From: Larix kaempferi
Lineage: Eukaryota > Streptophyta > Pinopsida > Pinales > Pinaceae
DNA length: 64,000 nt
Direction: 5' to 3'
NCBI GenBank assembly: GCA_027924585.1
Contig: BSBM01000252.1
Coordinates: 806,001 to 870,000, forward strand
Positions within the stretch are counted from its first letter, which is position 1. Every line of letters starts with the position of its first letter. Below, piece by piece: positions 33,326-45,763 of this stretch. The notes beneath the pieces were generated by a model that did not search any database, had not been told where the DNA came from, and was given only the letters and a program-made list of their open reading frames with translations. Made by a program: the position numbers and the translations under genes.

Positions 33326-33510
33326 CTTTTAAAATTTATTTCGTTGCTTTCCACCACCAAGTATGCTCTGCCTTCCCTAAGGGGTTAGATTACTCAGAAC
33401 GGTGACTAGATTTGTTAATCTCACAAGTGATAACCGTAATAAAATCTTCACCCCCATAACCAACGAACCAGCGTTGTTTTTCGATAAATACTCTTTAGTG
33501 TGCAATTCTT

Positions 33511-33845
33511 GTTGGTGACGCCGGAACCATATCGTTGTCATAGAGTTCTAGCTTATTGGTTAAGCTCCTTGGACACCTAGCCTAGAATACTGGACGGTCC
33601 GTCAGGTCACCGAGAGTAGCCACTGAAAGTATTTCTTCCAGTTGGATTTCAAAACCTTGCTTTCTTAGCCCTAATAATCAAGAACACCTAAAATACTTCA
33701 AAATTTACCAAGAACAATTTCAAAATGATCTCACGAACAATTATCATTGAGACTTACATTTTCAGCATCACAAGCACTTGTTTGACTCCATTTGGCACTG
33801 GTCTATAAAACTTACATGTATCATCTTGATCTAGACCATTAGTCC
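33511..33845. other. Leader-like sequence after LTR D
   Basis: No coding sequence is recognised. LTR C begins in this stretch, so it is probably the untranslated leader of the element that owned LTR D. Confidence 0.3.
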
Positions 33846-36800
33846 TGTTATCACACCATAGTAGTAGGGCTACTATGCTTGCTTAGCAGATATCTGCACG
33901 TTCCAGAGCTTCCATTATTCAGAGCTTGGCTATGATGATTGTATATTTTTAGATCACTCATGATCAAAGCAGTGTATTATTCAGACTTATGTTAGACCTT
34001 ATGTCAAGGCTGAGCCTTGTGAGTACAGATTTGATGACCGATGTGACCCTTTATCCCATACAGTTTCAGCTCAGTGCTTAGAGATGTATTGCAGCAATGT
34101 TTCAGATGATATATGATGATTATTATTGTGATGATGTTATATGAGCTATGGATATTTTATCATTGACTGTGGATTATTATCTTGTTAATTTAGTCATGTT
34201 CACAGCATCTGCTTGGTATATTATTCCTGATGTGGCAAAATGTTTAAAATGGACATTTACTTGCACATTTAGGTCATTTAACAAAACCCATTGGTTTACC
34301 ACCTTACATAGATATGATCCTTCCTGACACCAATTGTCTGCTAGTTGAGGCTCCATATTCACTTGACTCCATCCATACATGACTTTCCTTATTTGACTTT
34401 AAACCTTGACCTGTCTCATTTGACTTTCTGATACTGAGGACTTCCCCATTTTTCTACCTCTGTGTTTGGACCGCATCCCTGTATGTTCAATGTCTCAGCT
34501 CTAAGTTGGTGACAAAACTTGCCCTTGGTGAGTTGGATTGTAGGCCTAAATCATTCTGGTCGGTTGTCCCGATGTTTGGCATTGGCTCAAACTCCCCCTA
34601 GTCACTTGAGATGTTGTTGGCTAAAACTGAAAACTCATGTACTACTTATGGAAACTTATAAATTCGCCCATGGAAACTAAAAAGGGCAAGAGCGATGAAC
34701 TGCTAAAAATACTCCTCGAAGAGTATAAGAAAGGTCCAAAAAGCAATGGTTCTTAAAAGCTATATCTAAACAATTGTTGACCTTATATGTATATGAAAAC
34801 ATGCCTTGGATGCAAGTTGCAACTAGTTGTGCTTGTCAGCACACCTGAGATCCGAAGGGTTATGTAGGCCAAAAAGGCCATGAAATGAAATTGAATGATC
34901 CTAATGAACCTGGATCAACTTGATGTAGACATGATGCCTAAGTTGAATAAGCACTCTCTAAACAACTTATCCATTTGTGAGGCACAGCCATTCCCCGTGT
35001 TATTTTGTCCAGCACAGAGTTTGTAGCTTCCCCCTTCTCCCAGTCCAAAGTATTTTTGAGTTAAGTTAGACAAGTCAACCCCTTGGCCCAACCTTGTTCC
35101 TAGCCTTCATCCTTCACTAGCAGTTTGACCATGTCCAATGGGTGAGTTTGTCATTTGAACTATTGTGCAAGTAATTTCATATAACAAAGGAATATGCTAA
35201 CTTAATTATTGCCACTGAATGGATGTTATACTTTGAGCTAAGCTGTGAGAATGATTAAAGGGACATGTTTTAGTCTACTGATATGATTTTTCCTTGGTTA
35301 TATATGGACCTAGTCAAACCTAGTTTGACTATGGTCATTTCTTGGGATCCGTGATGATGTGGGCCATATATATATACCTATTGATGATGATTGATGGTCC
35401 CACATACTTGATGATGATGCCATATGATGGATATATGATGCAGATGATGATTAATGCAGTTCAGCAGTTTTATTTATTACTCCAGATCATCAGATTATAC
35501 ATTGTCCATGTATGGTGGACCCTACAGCTGGCCCATTAGGGCAACCCATGATGTATGAGTACACATTCCTAGTGGAATTGGGTCTTCTGGATCCAATGAG
35601 ACACTTATTTTTCAGTTTTGGGCACTTCTGACAGTGATAGATGCAGTTTTACACTTGTTGACCAGATTTGGGGCTGATTTCCCAGCCTGAGCAACAGGAG
35701 CCATGAGAGGCCAGTTCACCTAGGGCATTGTATGAGGAGGGGGTGGTCCAACCACTTGTTTTTACCATTTACCCCACCTTCTGGAGAGCTTGGTGGGTTC
35801 AGTTGGACAGCACAGATGCCCTGGGAGGCAGTTTTGGCACTTTCACAATTACCGAGGCAGTTAAAAAATGGGATAAAGTGGTCACTGAGGAATTCGATTT
35901 GGGCAATTGAGGCAAGGTTTTGGCACTTGGTTTTCACAGAGGTCTTCCAGGGTGATCCCACTATCTTCCAGCCAGTTTTCACCATGTGGGTAAGCCCACA
36001 GCGATCACAGGAGGTCTTTTACTGCTTGTCTGTCACAGATTTTGAGGACAGATTTGATCATTTATATTATCTTGGACACATTTTATTATTTTATTGTGCC
36101 TTGGGGATGAGCTAGTAAGGATTGATGCCTCCTAGCCCCACCATCTGCTTCTTATGTTATGTCCTAGTCATTATGAGGTGGATTTTTGTACTTTTACCCC
36201 TCTAGTGGATGACGTCATCCTCACTTTGTACAATTTAGTTAGGGCGTCATCATTATATTAGGTGATCCATGTGATATATTGTTATGATTCATTATTAGCC
36301 ATTGATCATGTATTGAGATCTTTTAATCTCAACCACTCATTTGATGTAGTATTGTAGAGTGGTATAGGGTTTTGGTCTTTATTATCCTATATAAGGAGGA
36401 GACCCCCTATTGTATAGCTCACCTTTGGAGCTCTGGAATTTTGGAATAGAACACTTCTTTGTGGAGCATATCTCTCTTGTCTTGTGGATTCTCTTGCATC
36501 TTGAGTATACAGTATATCTTCTATATATCATTGTGGATTTTGATGCTACATCTAGTTTTTTTGCAGGGAAGTCGAATTGGTGGAGAGAAGGGCGATTTCT
36601 TGAGGGTTATTGTTGGAGGGATCCACATATTCTCTCTTGGGTTGATCTTGGTGAAAGGGAGTATCATTATTGTATCTTTGTGACATAGTTGATGCTTTCT
36701 ATTACATCTTTCTACCATTTTCATAATCATCTTGCTTGACTTGTTTCTCTTGATCTTGTCTTGTAGGAGGAGGACGATTTGGCTTCTTTGAGGAGGACAT

Positions 36801-37727
36801 TTGGCTTGGAGCAACAAAATTGCACTCTTGAATATACACAGAGGAGAATGCTATCAATTTGCAAGGTGGCCATAAGCAATTGAGGTAAGATCTACAAGGT
36901 ATGTGCCTCTTTCCATCCATTCTCTCTTCATTGGTCACAAACCCTAATTAATCAAAAACCTCATTTTGGTTTTTCTTAGATCTACTTAGATCTAGCCTTG
37001 CTTTTGAAAAGATATTAAAAACCCACCTCTATAGCATCCACCCCTAGTTGGATCTACAGTTTGGTGGTGATTGGGTTAAAATTGACACACTTTTCAAGGC
37101 AATAAAGCCCTCTTGCCAAATCGCACTTCCTTAGAGAGGTTTGTTTGGTTAGATCTAGCATATGGGTAGGTGAGATCCCACTTGATTCAAAATCTACATA
37201 CTTGATAACCTACCCCTAGACTCTTACTTTGGTGATTTCTACCTTGTGGGAATCATTCCACATTTCAAGGGATTAAAACCCCATTTTGGACTACTTGGCA
37301 CCTTAAAACTCAAATCTAGTAAGATCTAACCCTTGGATTGTCTTGATTTTCTAGCTCCACATAGATCATTGCCTAAACTACTTGGATCTACAATTTGGTG
37401 GCCATTGGACTTGATTTGATACCCCTTCTCCACCTTTTAGCCCTCCTTGAGCAAGGTTGCACTTCCTTGGGTGAGTGAGTTTGCCCACTTTGTGGACCTG
37501 GGTAGTTGAGATTTCAGTGGATTTGGAAAGAGCACACCTTGAAACCTACATCTAGTGTGTCATTTTATGACGGTCTGCCATGGAGGTAGCATTCCTTGTT
37601 TTAAGGGATTGTGGTCCACTTAGGGTTATATCATGGAACATTAGATCTAGAAAGATCCAACCATTACATCTCAATTAGCCCACTTGATTTGCCTACTAGG
37701 TGTCTCGATCTACACTTTGACATACCT
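33846..37727 (+). mobile_element. Family-1 LTR C, 3'-truncated
   Basis: It starts TGTTATCACACCATAGTAG, as LTR B does, and follows LTR B through the promoter (TATATAA at 36388) and the two GGATCTACA..TTTGGTGG repeats (37052, 37384). Similarity stops near 37727, several hundred bases short of the expected GTGATAACA end. Confidence 0.75.
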
Positions 37728-38435
37728 TTTGACTCCAGTAACTTGCAGAGTATCTTCGTCTCAGTGATTGAGGAAGATCAGTGACGATCAAAGCTCAGAT
37801 CTGCTGAGATCTGATTTAGTACGAGTCATGCTTCATTTGAGGGAGGGCGCACTTGTGCATGCAGAGGAGGGCAGTTTCAGCAGTAGGCTTCTTTAGTTGT
37901 AGAGCAGATCAGAGCAGAGGATAGAAAGAGACAGATCAGACAAAGATGCTTGCAGGAATATCCAAGTTCCAGTTTTCCAGTTAGGGCTCATTCTTCCAGT
38001 CAAGGTTTTAAAACTCGGACTCGGACTCGGAAATCGGTTGAGGGTCAACTCGGACTCGGACTCGGAATCGGCAATGACTCGGCAATGACTCGGACGATTT
38101 GATTTTAATGACTCGGTTTACTAAAAACCACATAAAATATTTAAATTTTAAAGAAAAAAGACATTTTAAAGATTATAATCCATCATTCCAAAGCATTAGA
38201 GACAAAATATCCAAAGTCTATCATGTATATACCATATAAGGATGAACATATCAAAATGGCACGAACTATACTATGCCGACCCAGTGTGCAATACATAATA
38301 CATATTTGGAAGACTAGAACAAAGTGAAAATACATAATCAAAGAGGCCTAAATGGCATGTGGAGTGATAGAGTCCAAAAAACAAAATGTTATGATGCCAC
38401 TAATAAGTATGCCACTACATCATTGATCAACATGA

Positions 38436-41102
38436 TCAATCATCATCATCAAACTCATCACCACTGCTATGCCCAGAACTACCACTCGGACTAGCAATGA
38501 TATAGGCAACGGCATCTGGCTCGGGCTCAAACCCCTCAAGGTCATCTACAACTGCTGCATTAGGAACAACACTAGCTGAAGTACTAGCTGAATGGGTAAA
38601 AAGCACGAGGTGGACATGGATAAGGGGCTGCAGGTGCAGGCATCTCTCCCTCTCGACTAGTGCCTGCCATGTTTGGAAAGAAATAATGTTATATCAGTGA
38701 TTCAGTAGTTATATCAAATTATTAATATAGTAATATTGAAAGTTGAAACACTCATATATTATTCAATGATAGAATAAAAATATTACGGATCTAGATTCTA
38801 CACCTACATGAACTGATGATGGTGCTGATAATAGTGGATCTGCCTCCAGACTAACATTACCGGCTGCATCTAGCTCAATATCATAATCAACATCGAACTC
38901 AGGCTGTTCAGTCTCCACTAACCAATCTAAGGCTGGATCGATATCATCCAACACAATGGGATCAGTATCAGGTCTTTTGTTCATCAATTGGTTGCGCCTT
39001 AAACGAAGGTTGTACTGCACGAAGACTAGATCATTTAACCGGTTTTGCTCTAACCGGTTTCTCTTCTTCGTGTGAATCCGCTCAAAGACAGACCAATTGC
39101 GTTCACACCCGGAAGAACTGCATGGTTGACTAAGGATTCTAATTGCAAACATTTGCAATTGAAGGCCTTGGCCACCAAATGACTCCCACCATGAAGCTGC
39201 ACGTACAAAGACAGTTAAATCAACAAATTAGATTGTGAATTTGTCTAAATATTGAAGTTTTTTAATTTTAAAAATTAAATAACTGAATTTAATAAAACAA
39301 TGGAATTGTTTACCTGGTTGGTCCACATCTCTTGCAATCTTAGCCACAGGTTTGCCAAAGGTACCTGTGCCTCTAGTGTAAGCTGTAATCTGTTGGTGTA
39401 TCTCCAACTGCGCCATCTCATTTGGGACCATGCGCCCAAGGCACTCATACAATCCATCTTTGACCTCCCCGGTCTGATCTTCTCCAAATCGAGCTCTATA
39501 ATGGTACCTCGGGTTCAAAAAATACCCAGCTGCATGTATAGGACGATGGAGTTGATTGTTCCATCTCCTATCGATGATATCCCAAATAGGCCCATACTTG
39601 CCCACTCTATCCTTGTATGCTGCCCTTATTTGCTCCTTTGCCTGATCCATGGCCTCATAAATGTAGCCCATGGCCAATCTTTCCCCATCCACCAACCGCA
39701 ACACTTTAACAAGTGGCTCGGTAATTTTCAAAACCTCTGCTGCTTTTCTCCAAAATGAGGGTTCCAAGATTGCCTTCTTGGTGTCTTTTCCATCTGTTCT
39801 GCGGGCCCATCTACTTGAATTCCATTCATCACTTGAAATCATTTGTTCCAAGTTTTGTCTTTGAGCAAGGAGAGATTGCAACGTGAGGAAGTGAGTTGCA
39901 AATCTAGTAATGGCGGGCCTAACAAGTTCCCTGCCCTGTGTGTGTTTCCTCATCAAGCTCAATACCCATGAGTGGTTGTAAATGTATCTTGTGATGCTTT
40001 TGGCATGCTCTACAGTGTGCGTGATCCAATCCTGTTTGCATATGTCCTCAAGCATGAGGTCTATGCAATGTGCCGCACATGGGGTCCAAAATATTGTCGT
40101 GTATTTTTCCTCTAACATCTTACCAGCAAGGACATAGTTAGAAGCATTATCTGTGATGACCTGCACAACATTAGCTGCCCCCACCATCTCAACAATCTCA
40201 ACAAAAAGCTGAAATAAGAGATTTGCATCTTTCACCTTATCGGATGCATCAAATGATTTCAAAAACATTGTTCCCTGTGGGCAAGAGACAAGGAAGTTTA
40301 TGATGGTTCGGTTCCTTGTATCAGTCCATCCATCTGACATGATTGTGCATCCTGTTATGGCCCATGATTCTTTGTACTCCTTGAAGTATTCATCCAAGGA
40401 TTTGATCTCTTTCTGCAAAAGAGATCCCCTCAAGTCATGCATACTAGGGCCTTTGAAGCCCTTACCGGCAGCAACAACAGAATCCCACATAGGCTGAAAA
40501 TAAGGTGAACGGGCAGCATTGAAGGGAATATCTGCATCATACCACCATCTAGCTATGTACTCATGAGCAGTATCTTTGTATTGTTTTTTCCAATGGGCAT
40601 CTATGGTGGGCTGAATTGGTCGAGAAGCAGTAGCAGTAGCACTAGTAGTCCCAATAGAGGTGTTTTGACTCTTTTGAGGTGGAAAATAGTTTTGGATATT
40701 AGGCCCCTTCTTGGACAGATTTGTTTGGGGGCGAGGAACATACTGAAAGGGATCACCGAATTTGGTAGAAGGCATGGACGAGGAGCCTTCATATTCAGCA
40801 TGAGGCGCAGATCTCATCATTTCTGAAAGATGCCTCTTCTTCCCTATTTCTTCCTCTCTTTCTTTTTGATTAGTCTTATCCACTTGATATTGATCAAATT
40901 GCTGTTGCAACTCCAGCCTTATCCCTCCAATCACCTCTGAATCAGCTTCACATGGGGCAACATTTCCTCTAATCGCAGCTAAATGTTGTTTAAGTCTATG
41001 AATGCCCCCTCCTTTAATCCATTTTTTGCAATATTTGCAATACATCTGCCCGTCAACCACATCGGCATGGATCCATGATGGATCTTTCGATTTCGGGGCC
41101 AT
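38436..41102 (-). CDS. hAT transposase (BED, DUF659, hATC), three exons
   Basis: Exon 1 (41102-39314), exon 2 (39196-38804) and exon 3 (from 38663) join through GT/AG introns of 117 and 140 bp. They give 753 codons to a stop at 38584. A BED finger opens the protein (C-x2-C in MYCKYCKKW, then HRLKQHL). DUF659 follows with SDGWTD, ITDNASN and FWTPCAAHCIDLML. The C-terminal hATC dimerisation domain is complete (WWESFGGQGLQLQ, SSSGCERNWSVFE, KKRNRLEQNRLNDLVFVQYNLRL). A one-base excess in an A5 run (38598-38602, plus strand) shifts the frame, so an acidic tail ending DEFDDDD at 38436 is lost. Since hATC is retained, the protein may still function. Confidence 0.92.
38664..38803 (-). other. Intron 2 of hAT transposase
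   Basis: Donor GTAG/GTGTAG and acceptor ATGGCAG. Removal joins SSVHV to GTSREGEMPAP in frame. Confidence 0.75.
39197..39313 (-). other. Intron 1 of hAT transposase
   Basis: Donor CCAG/GTAAAC and acceptor GTGCAG. Removal joins DVDQP to ASWWESFGG in frame, the usual hAT sequence. Confidence 0.88.
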
Positions 41103-41872
41103 CTTGAAGTGTGAAGTTCACTGTTGTTCCAAAATTCAAGCTACTGTTCAACTGCAAACATACAAAAACTGTAATTAAATTGAAATTTATTAAATTGACT
41201 GTAATTAAAGCTAGTAATAGTATGAGTCTACTGTCTAACTGTCTATGACTGTAATTAAATTGAAATTAATTGCAATTTTTTTTTTAAAACAGTAAAAATT
41301 ACAAAAACAATCAAAATTTCAAAAACAATAATTTTTTTTTATAAATTAAACAATAAAGTTTAAAGTTTTAACAAATTAAATATAAAAAAAAACCAGTAAA
41401 AAAATTAAATAAGCAAATTAAAAAAAAAAACAGTCAAGGAAATTGGAAATTTTATTAACAAAAATAAATAAATTTTATTAAAAAACAGTGATAAAATCAT
41501 AAAATTTACCTCTCTGTCGGGTCTCCACTTCCAGCGACCTCACTCAGCAATCAACGACTCACTCGACAGTCGGCAGGCGGCCTCACTCAACACTGCAACA
41601 GTCGGTCAGTAGCAGCAGCGGCGGCCTCACGGCTCACTCCATCGGCTCTGTCACTCGGCACTCAGCACTCAGCACTAGCAGTCGGCGGCCTCAATCCACT
41701 CGACACTCCACGGACCACGACTCCACTCCTCCAGCGATGGCTGAGTCTGAAACTGGTCTCCACGGCGACGGCTCCCAAAGGATGTTCGACGGCTCTCCCA
41801 ACAGAGTCACGGTCCACGGACCCAACCAAAAGTTAACAACTTAAAACATGGTCTCGGGGGACGGTTTATTAG

Positions 41873-41912
41873 TGGGTTAAGGGTAGGTTAGGGTTAGGTT
41901 AGGGTTAGGAAC
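41873..41912. repeat. Telomere-like GGGTTAGG run in the hAT 5' region
   Basis: Imperfect repeats of GGTTAGGGTTA lie between the CpG-rich transposase leader and the right subterminal repeats. Confidence 0.7.
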
Positions 41913-42008
41913 TTAGGTTAGTATTAAAACGTAAAACAAAAATTAAAAATAATATTTTTTTAAACTGGGGAATGACTCGGCCGAGTCGAGCCCTAACTCG
42001 GGCGAGTT

Positions 42009-42071
42009 GGCCGGTTCGGTACCGAACCGGCCGAGTTGAACTTCGACTCGGCCGGTTCGGTACCGAACCGG
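42009..42071. repeat. Paired GC-rich palindromes at the hAT subterminus
   Basis: A perfect 24-bp palindrome (42009-42032) and a perfect 20-bp palindrome (42052-42071) share the same core, CCGGTTCGGTACCGAACCGG, 19 bases apart. They lie among CGAGT/ACTCG repeats, about 140 bp from the transposon's right end, upstream of the transposase. Confidence 0.93.
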
Positions 42072-42489
42072 TCACCCGACCCGAGTTAAGGGCCGACTCG
42101 GCTCGGCTCGGGGTCAACTCGGTCAACTCGGCCGAGTCCGAGTCCGAGCAGGCCGATTTTTAAAACGTTGCTTCCAGTGCATGCATCAGCGGGATGCATG
42201 CAGATCTAGAATTTCCCTGAGTTACTTCTGAGGTAACCCTATATTGTACTTGTCTCATTTCTTATATGCTCTGGGCTCGAGAGAGAAGATAACCCCACAG
42301 ATTGGTGGTTTTCCCCGATTGGGGTTTCCAGGGTATATGCAATGTTATGTGTGTGATTGCATGTGTGTTAAAGTTGTAAAGAGATCTAGTTGTTAAGTTT
42401 ATGTTTGTACAATTATTTACTTACATTGAGACTCGAACCGCTTGAGATCTCAGGGCTATCCAGAGGGAGTAGTGATCTCTGGATTACTT

Positions 42490-44909
42490 AAAATTCACAA
42501 CAACACCCCATTGATGGGGTTCTTCAAGCAAATACAACAGTCCTTCTTGACCTCTTCCACACACTTACTGATCTCACACTTCACTACTGTCAACTTCTTG
42601 CTGCTCCCACATACTCAAGCAGCCTCTGTCTTGAACTCTTCAAATCTGCTCCAAACTTCACGGATGAGTCTGCTTCAATCTCATACAGGGATAACTTCAA
42701 ATCTGCTTCAATCTACTCAAACTGGGCTACTATAAGACTGATCCAAAAACTGCTCCAAACATTCACTGTCACATAGGTAGAGTCTGCTCTCAAGATTGCT
42801 CACAAAAGGCTCTTCAAATCCTTACAAATGACTGCTCAAAGTTTCAATTCAAACTCAACCAAAAGTGTTGCTCAACTTGCTCCCAAGAATGCTCAACAGT
42901 GGTCATTTAATTCTACTCTTTAACATAGAGTATGATCTCTGTCTTATAACATCCCCAAACCAATGCTTATTACAGCTCATCAATGAGATCTACATCACTG
43001 CCTTAAAGAACCCAAAGGTGTGATCCACATAGTTCTCGAACCAAGCTCTATCTGACACATTTCGGCCTGCTGCAAGCTCCTTCATTTTTGTACCTTCACT
43101 GGCTCAGTCCATCTCAAAGCTCACACATTATATTCCACACCCTTATCAAGAATACTTCATGATATTGCACTAAAGGTTCCCTGAAATTTCACTGTCTCAG
43201 ACCTTCCTACACCTACGCTTAACCTCAGAGATCATTTTCCCAATCGATCATTCAAATGAGACGAATTGACCTTATATTTATACCAATCAAGCCATACTAT
43301 AGCGCCGACTTGTCCTTCTTCATGATGCAAAAATGTAATATTAATTTGACCTTTTAATAGGGCTGGCCTGTCATACTTTTTATGGCCGAGACGAATGTAT
43401 TTTCATTCTTTAATCCAACGTGGAGAGCTTCTTTAATGAACTTGAAGAATTTTTCAACACTCAAAAATTAGGCTTCTTCAACGCATGTGTGGGAGCTCTT
43501 CCATACTTCAGGGGACTTCTTTAACAGCGCCAAGGGGCTTCTTCAACAAAGCAAATCCTCAACGCTGACCAAGATCTCTTCAATGTTGCAGAGGAAAGGG
43601 GCAACCACACATCATGGAGAGGACATTGTCTTGAGTCCTTGACAACGTTCTGCAGAGATGGGCGTCAACAGCTGCAACGACCTTCATCATTTGCTTTAAC
43701 AACTTGCTTCTTCCATATGAATCCTTGTAGAAGGGGTGCTCATCAATGTTAAGCAACACTTCATCAATGCTTCTCCAAAACACTTCAAAGCTCCTTCAAC
43801 GCAATGCTTCAATGGACCATGTCATCGCTTGGCAATTCTTCAACATTGCTTGCATCTAAGAGGATATCTTTCCCATATCTACAATTTGACTACACGTTTT
43901 CAAGGGGGTTCAAACATTTTCTTTACTTCAAGGATTTCCTAGAAAATTGTATGATACCCACCATGTTACCATATCATAGTTTGCCACTTCATCATTGCCA
44001 CCTCAACATGCCATGTCATCTTTGCTGCTGTCATCATTGAGCCTTTGTTATTAATGACCTCAGCAGGTCTCTTGACATCAATGAAAACTTTGCTCAACAA
44101 ACTCAACTTGCTACGATTTGAAAGGAATCATCAAGATTTAGCTTATAGTTAACTTAGAGAGGTTGCCACTTTTCTTTGCCACCACTGAAGAAATATCTCC
44201 GACATGTTTCGTTGACTTTTGGGATGTTGATTTTTTCATTATTTTCTATTTTTTGGCCATTTTTATTCACTTTTCGAGGAAAAAAATGAAATTAAGTGAT
44301 ATAATCACTAATTTCACTTTCAAAGTGGGTACATAAGTAAAGTGGGTGCTCTGGGTTAGAAAATGAGCACCCCCATAGCAAAATCCACCTCCTAGTACCA
44401 CTTTTATGACTAAGTGAATTTTTACAATTAAAATATCCTGCTTTTTACAGGAAATTTTTTATTTAACGAAAAATTAAAAACACCTAGGGGGGACTTAGTG
44501 CATGTTCATATGACTCAAAAAACATGACTAGCATGGCAATATACATTGACACTAACCTTTAATAACCCCCTAAGGCTTAACCACCAAGACAATTACTCCA
44601 GCTTTGGAGGTTTGAGTGGAAAACTCGAAAATTATAGGTCGCCAAAAAGTGAGATATAATTAATAAGGAAAAAACACTCTAGAGTAGATGGATTGATGTC
44701 TAAGTCTTAGGAAAGCCAAGCCTTTTACAAAAAACCATCATGCTACATCATTTTATTACAATTCCACATCGGGTATGAACATGCAAAAAAAAGAAAAAGG
44801 GGCCAGAAATGGCCCGATGGACTTCTGAACTCTGATGTTTGAACAAGTGAGTTGTTCAACCTTTGGCGGCTCGACCTCAAATCCATCCAAGTGCAACTTT
44901 GTGGTAACA
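42490..44909 (-). mobile_element. Family-2 LTR copy 1, promoter-distal part missing
   Basis: It aligns in the same orientation with the LTR at 51055-56409. Landmarks are a minus-strand TATAAATATA near 43273, the GTGCTCTGGG...GAGCACCCCCA stretch at 44349 (matching 53890), the CCTAAGGCTTAACCACC region at 44570 (matching 56070) and the end GTGGTAACA at 44909. Its left part breaks off near 42490 before the expected LTR end. Between 43430 and 43900 there is a loose array of CTTCTTCAAC-like words. Confidence 0.6.
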
Positions 44910-45632
44910 GAACCAAGCAAGAACTTTTTTAGTTTTGGATGACCGCCAATATGACTAGAAATGCCAACTATATTAGCAGAGCAGAAGCATCCATCATCCA
45001 TAACTACCAAGCAATTCTTTCTTATTAAGTACAATATTACCCAGCAAGCAGAGAATCTACTGAAACCCCTCGCTGCATTTAAAAAATCGAAAAGTACCAC
45101 AGGATCTTCAGCACAAAACCGGGAACCATGATTAAGATATTGACTAGACACTGTTTAGTTAGCCATTTGCAGATACAATAGATTGTTTAGTTGGTTATCA
45201 ATGGATATAACAGCAAGTTTAGTTAACCATCCATGGATATTATCAAAATAGTGTTCAATTTAAAACAATTATCATTTCAAAGTGCTAATCGGGATGGAAG
45301 TGAAGAAAGATACATCAAAGTGCAATTGCACAAATAACAATACTGGTTTTAATAATTCTAGACAGATTACAATGTTAATCATATCAAGCCCTTTACACAA
45401 GTTGGAACTCTATTTTTCTAGACCAAAGATTCGAACAGATAATGGAAGCTTGAACTTTCAGAAATGGATGGCTAGTAAAGAACAGCCTAAAAAACTTAAA
45501 GGTTAGCTCCTATATAGTTCTTAAAAGCACATCTCATAAGATAATCCAATGGTATTAGTTGCCCCTATGACATATGCATTCACAAGTATGACACCAGAAT
45601 TGCTAAGAAAATTAAGAAAGAAAAGGGTATAC
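44910..45632. other. DDI1 intron next to an exon
   Basis: AT-rich DNA with no recognised gene or repeat boundary. Confidence 0.4.
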
Positions 45633-45763
45633 CTTGAAGTTGTTGAAAGTGAAACCATCATAACTAAATCCCCCTCTACAACTCCAATTGAACTCAGACG
45701 ATCTGAATTCTTTATTTCCCTCCCATGGTAAAGTAATTGCTGCTGCTGAAGAGAGACTTGAGT
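45633..45763 (-). CDS. DDI1: DDI1 exon, second half of ubiquitin-like domain
   Basis: The exon starts after an acceptor ending TATATAG and stops at a donor GTATAC. It encodes 43 codons plus two bases. Recognisable family landmarks are TQVSLQQQQLLYHGREI, then NSDRLSSIGV and GDLVMMV, which correspond to the last strands of the ubiquitin-like domain that binds proteasome receptors. The two leftover bases join the single first base of the next exon to give an arginine codon, keeping the frame open. No disabling change is visible. It lies in 0.7 kb of sequence without obvious repeats, about 0.7 kb from a family-2 LTR on its right-to-left downstream side. Confidence 0.92.

Larger units (their letters stand above)
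30130..33510 (+). mobile_element. Large LTR D, approximate limits
   Basis: A promoter TATAAAG at 31349 is followed by a transcribed-type region with pyrimidine-rich sequence, TTAGTTTCATTTTAGTTTGCAT-like words (32200-32530) and paired CAAGAGCACTCTCT segments (33170 and 33260). A short run GTTGGTGACGCCGGAACC near 33513 could be the primer site. Both limits are estimates, since no matching second copy lies in the window. Confidence 0.45.
38001..42170 (-). mobile_element. Complete hAT transposon, 4170 bp
   Basis: The termini are CAAGGTTTTAAAACTCGG on the left and, reverse-complemented, CAACGTTTTAAAAATCGG on the right. They are flanked by perfect 8-bp direct repeats CTTCCAGT at 37993-38000 and 42171-42178, diagnostic of hAT insertion. 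Subterminal ACTCGG/CCGAGT arrays occupy 38013-38115 and 41975-42150. One three-exon transposase gene fills the interior on the minus strand. The perfect target duplication and largely open coding sequence suggest a comparatively recent insertion. Confidence 0.95.
37728..42440 (+). mobile_element. Unclassified LTR-like segment split by the hAT transposon
   Basis: Excluding 38001-42170, this segment (37728-38000 and 42179-42440) contains GGTTTTCCCC.TTGGGGTTT.CCAGGGTA near 42310. That motif also occurs at 62755 in a copia-like solo LTR. It is probably the R/U5 part of a copia-type LTR, truncated at both ends. Confidence 0.4.

Noticed and set aside
33505-33535. Primer-binding site GTTGGTGACGCCGGAACC for LTR D
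   Set aside because: It is not directly preceded by a convincing LTR end, so it is mentioned only as a possibility.
44756-45151. 131-codon minus frame considered as another DDI1 exon
   Set aside because: It crosses the end of a family-2 LTR at 44909 and has no match to the DDI1 sequence expected between the identified exons, which already join in phase.
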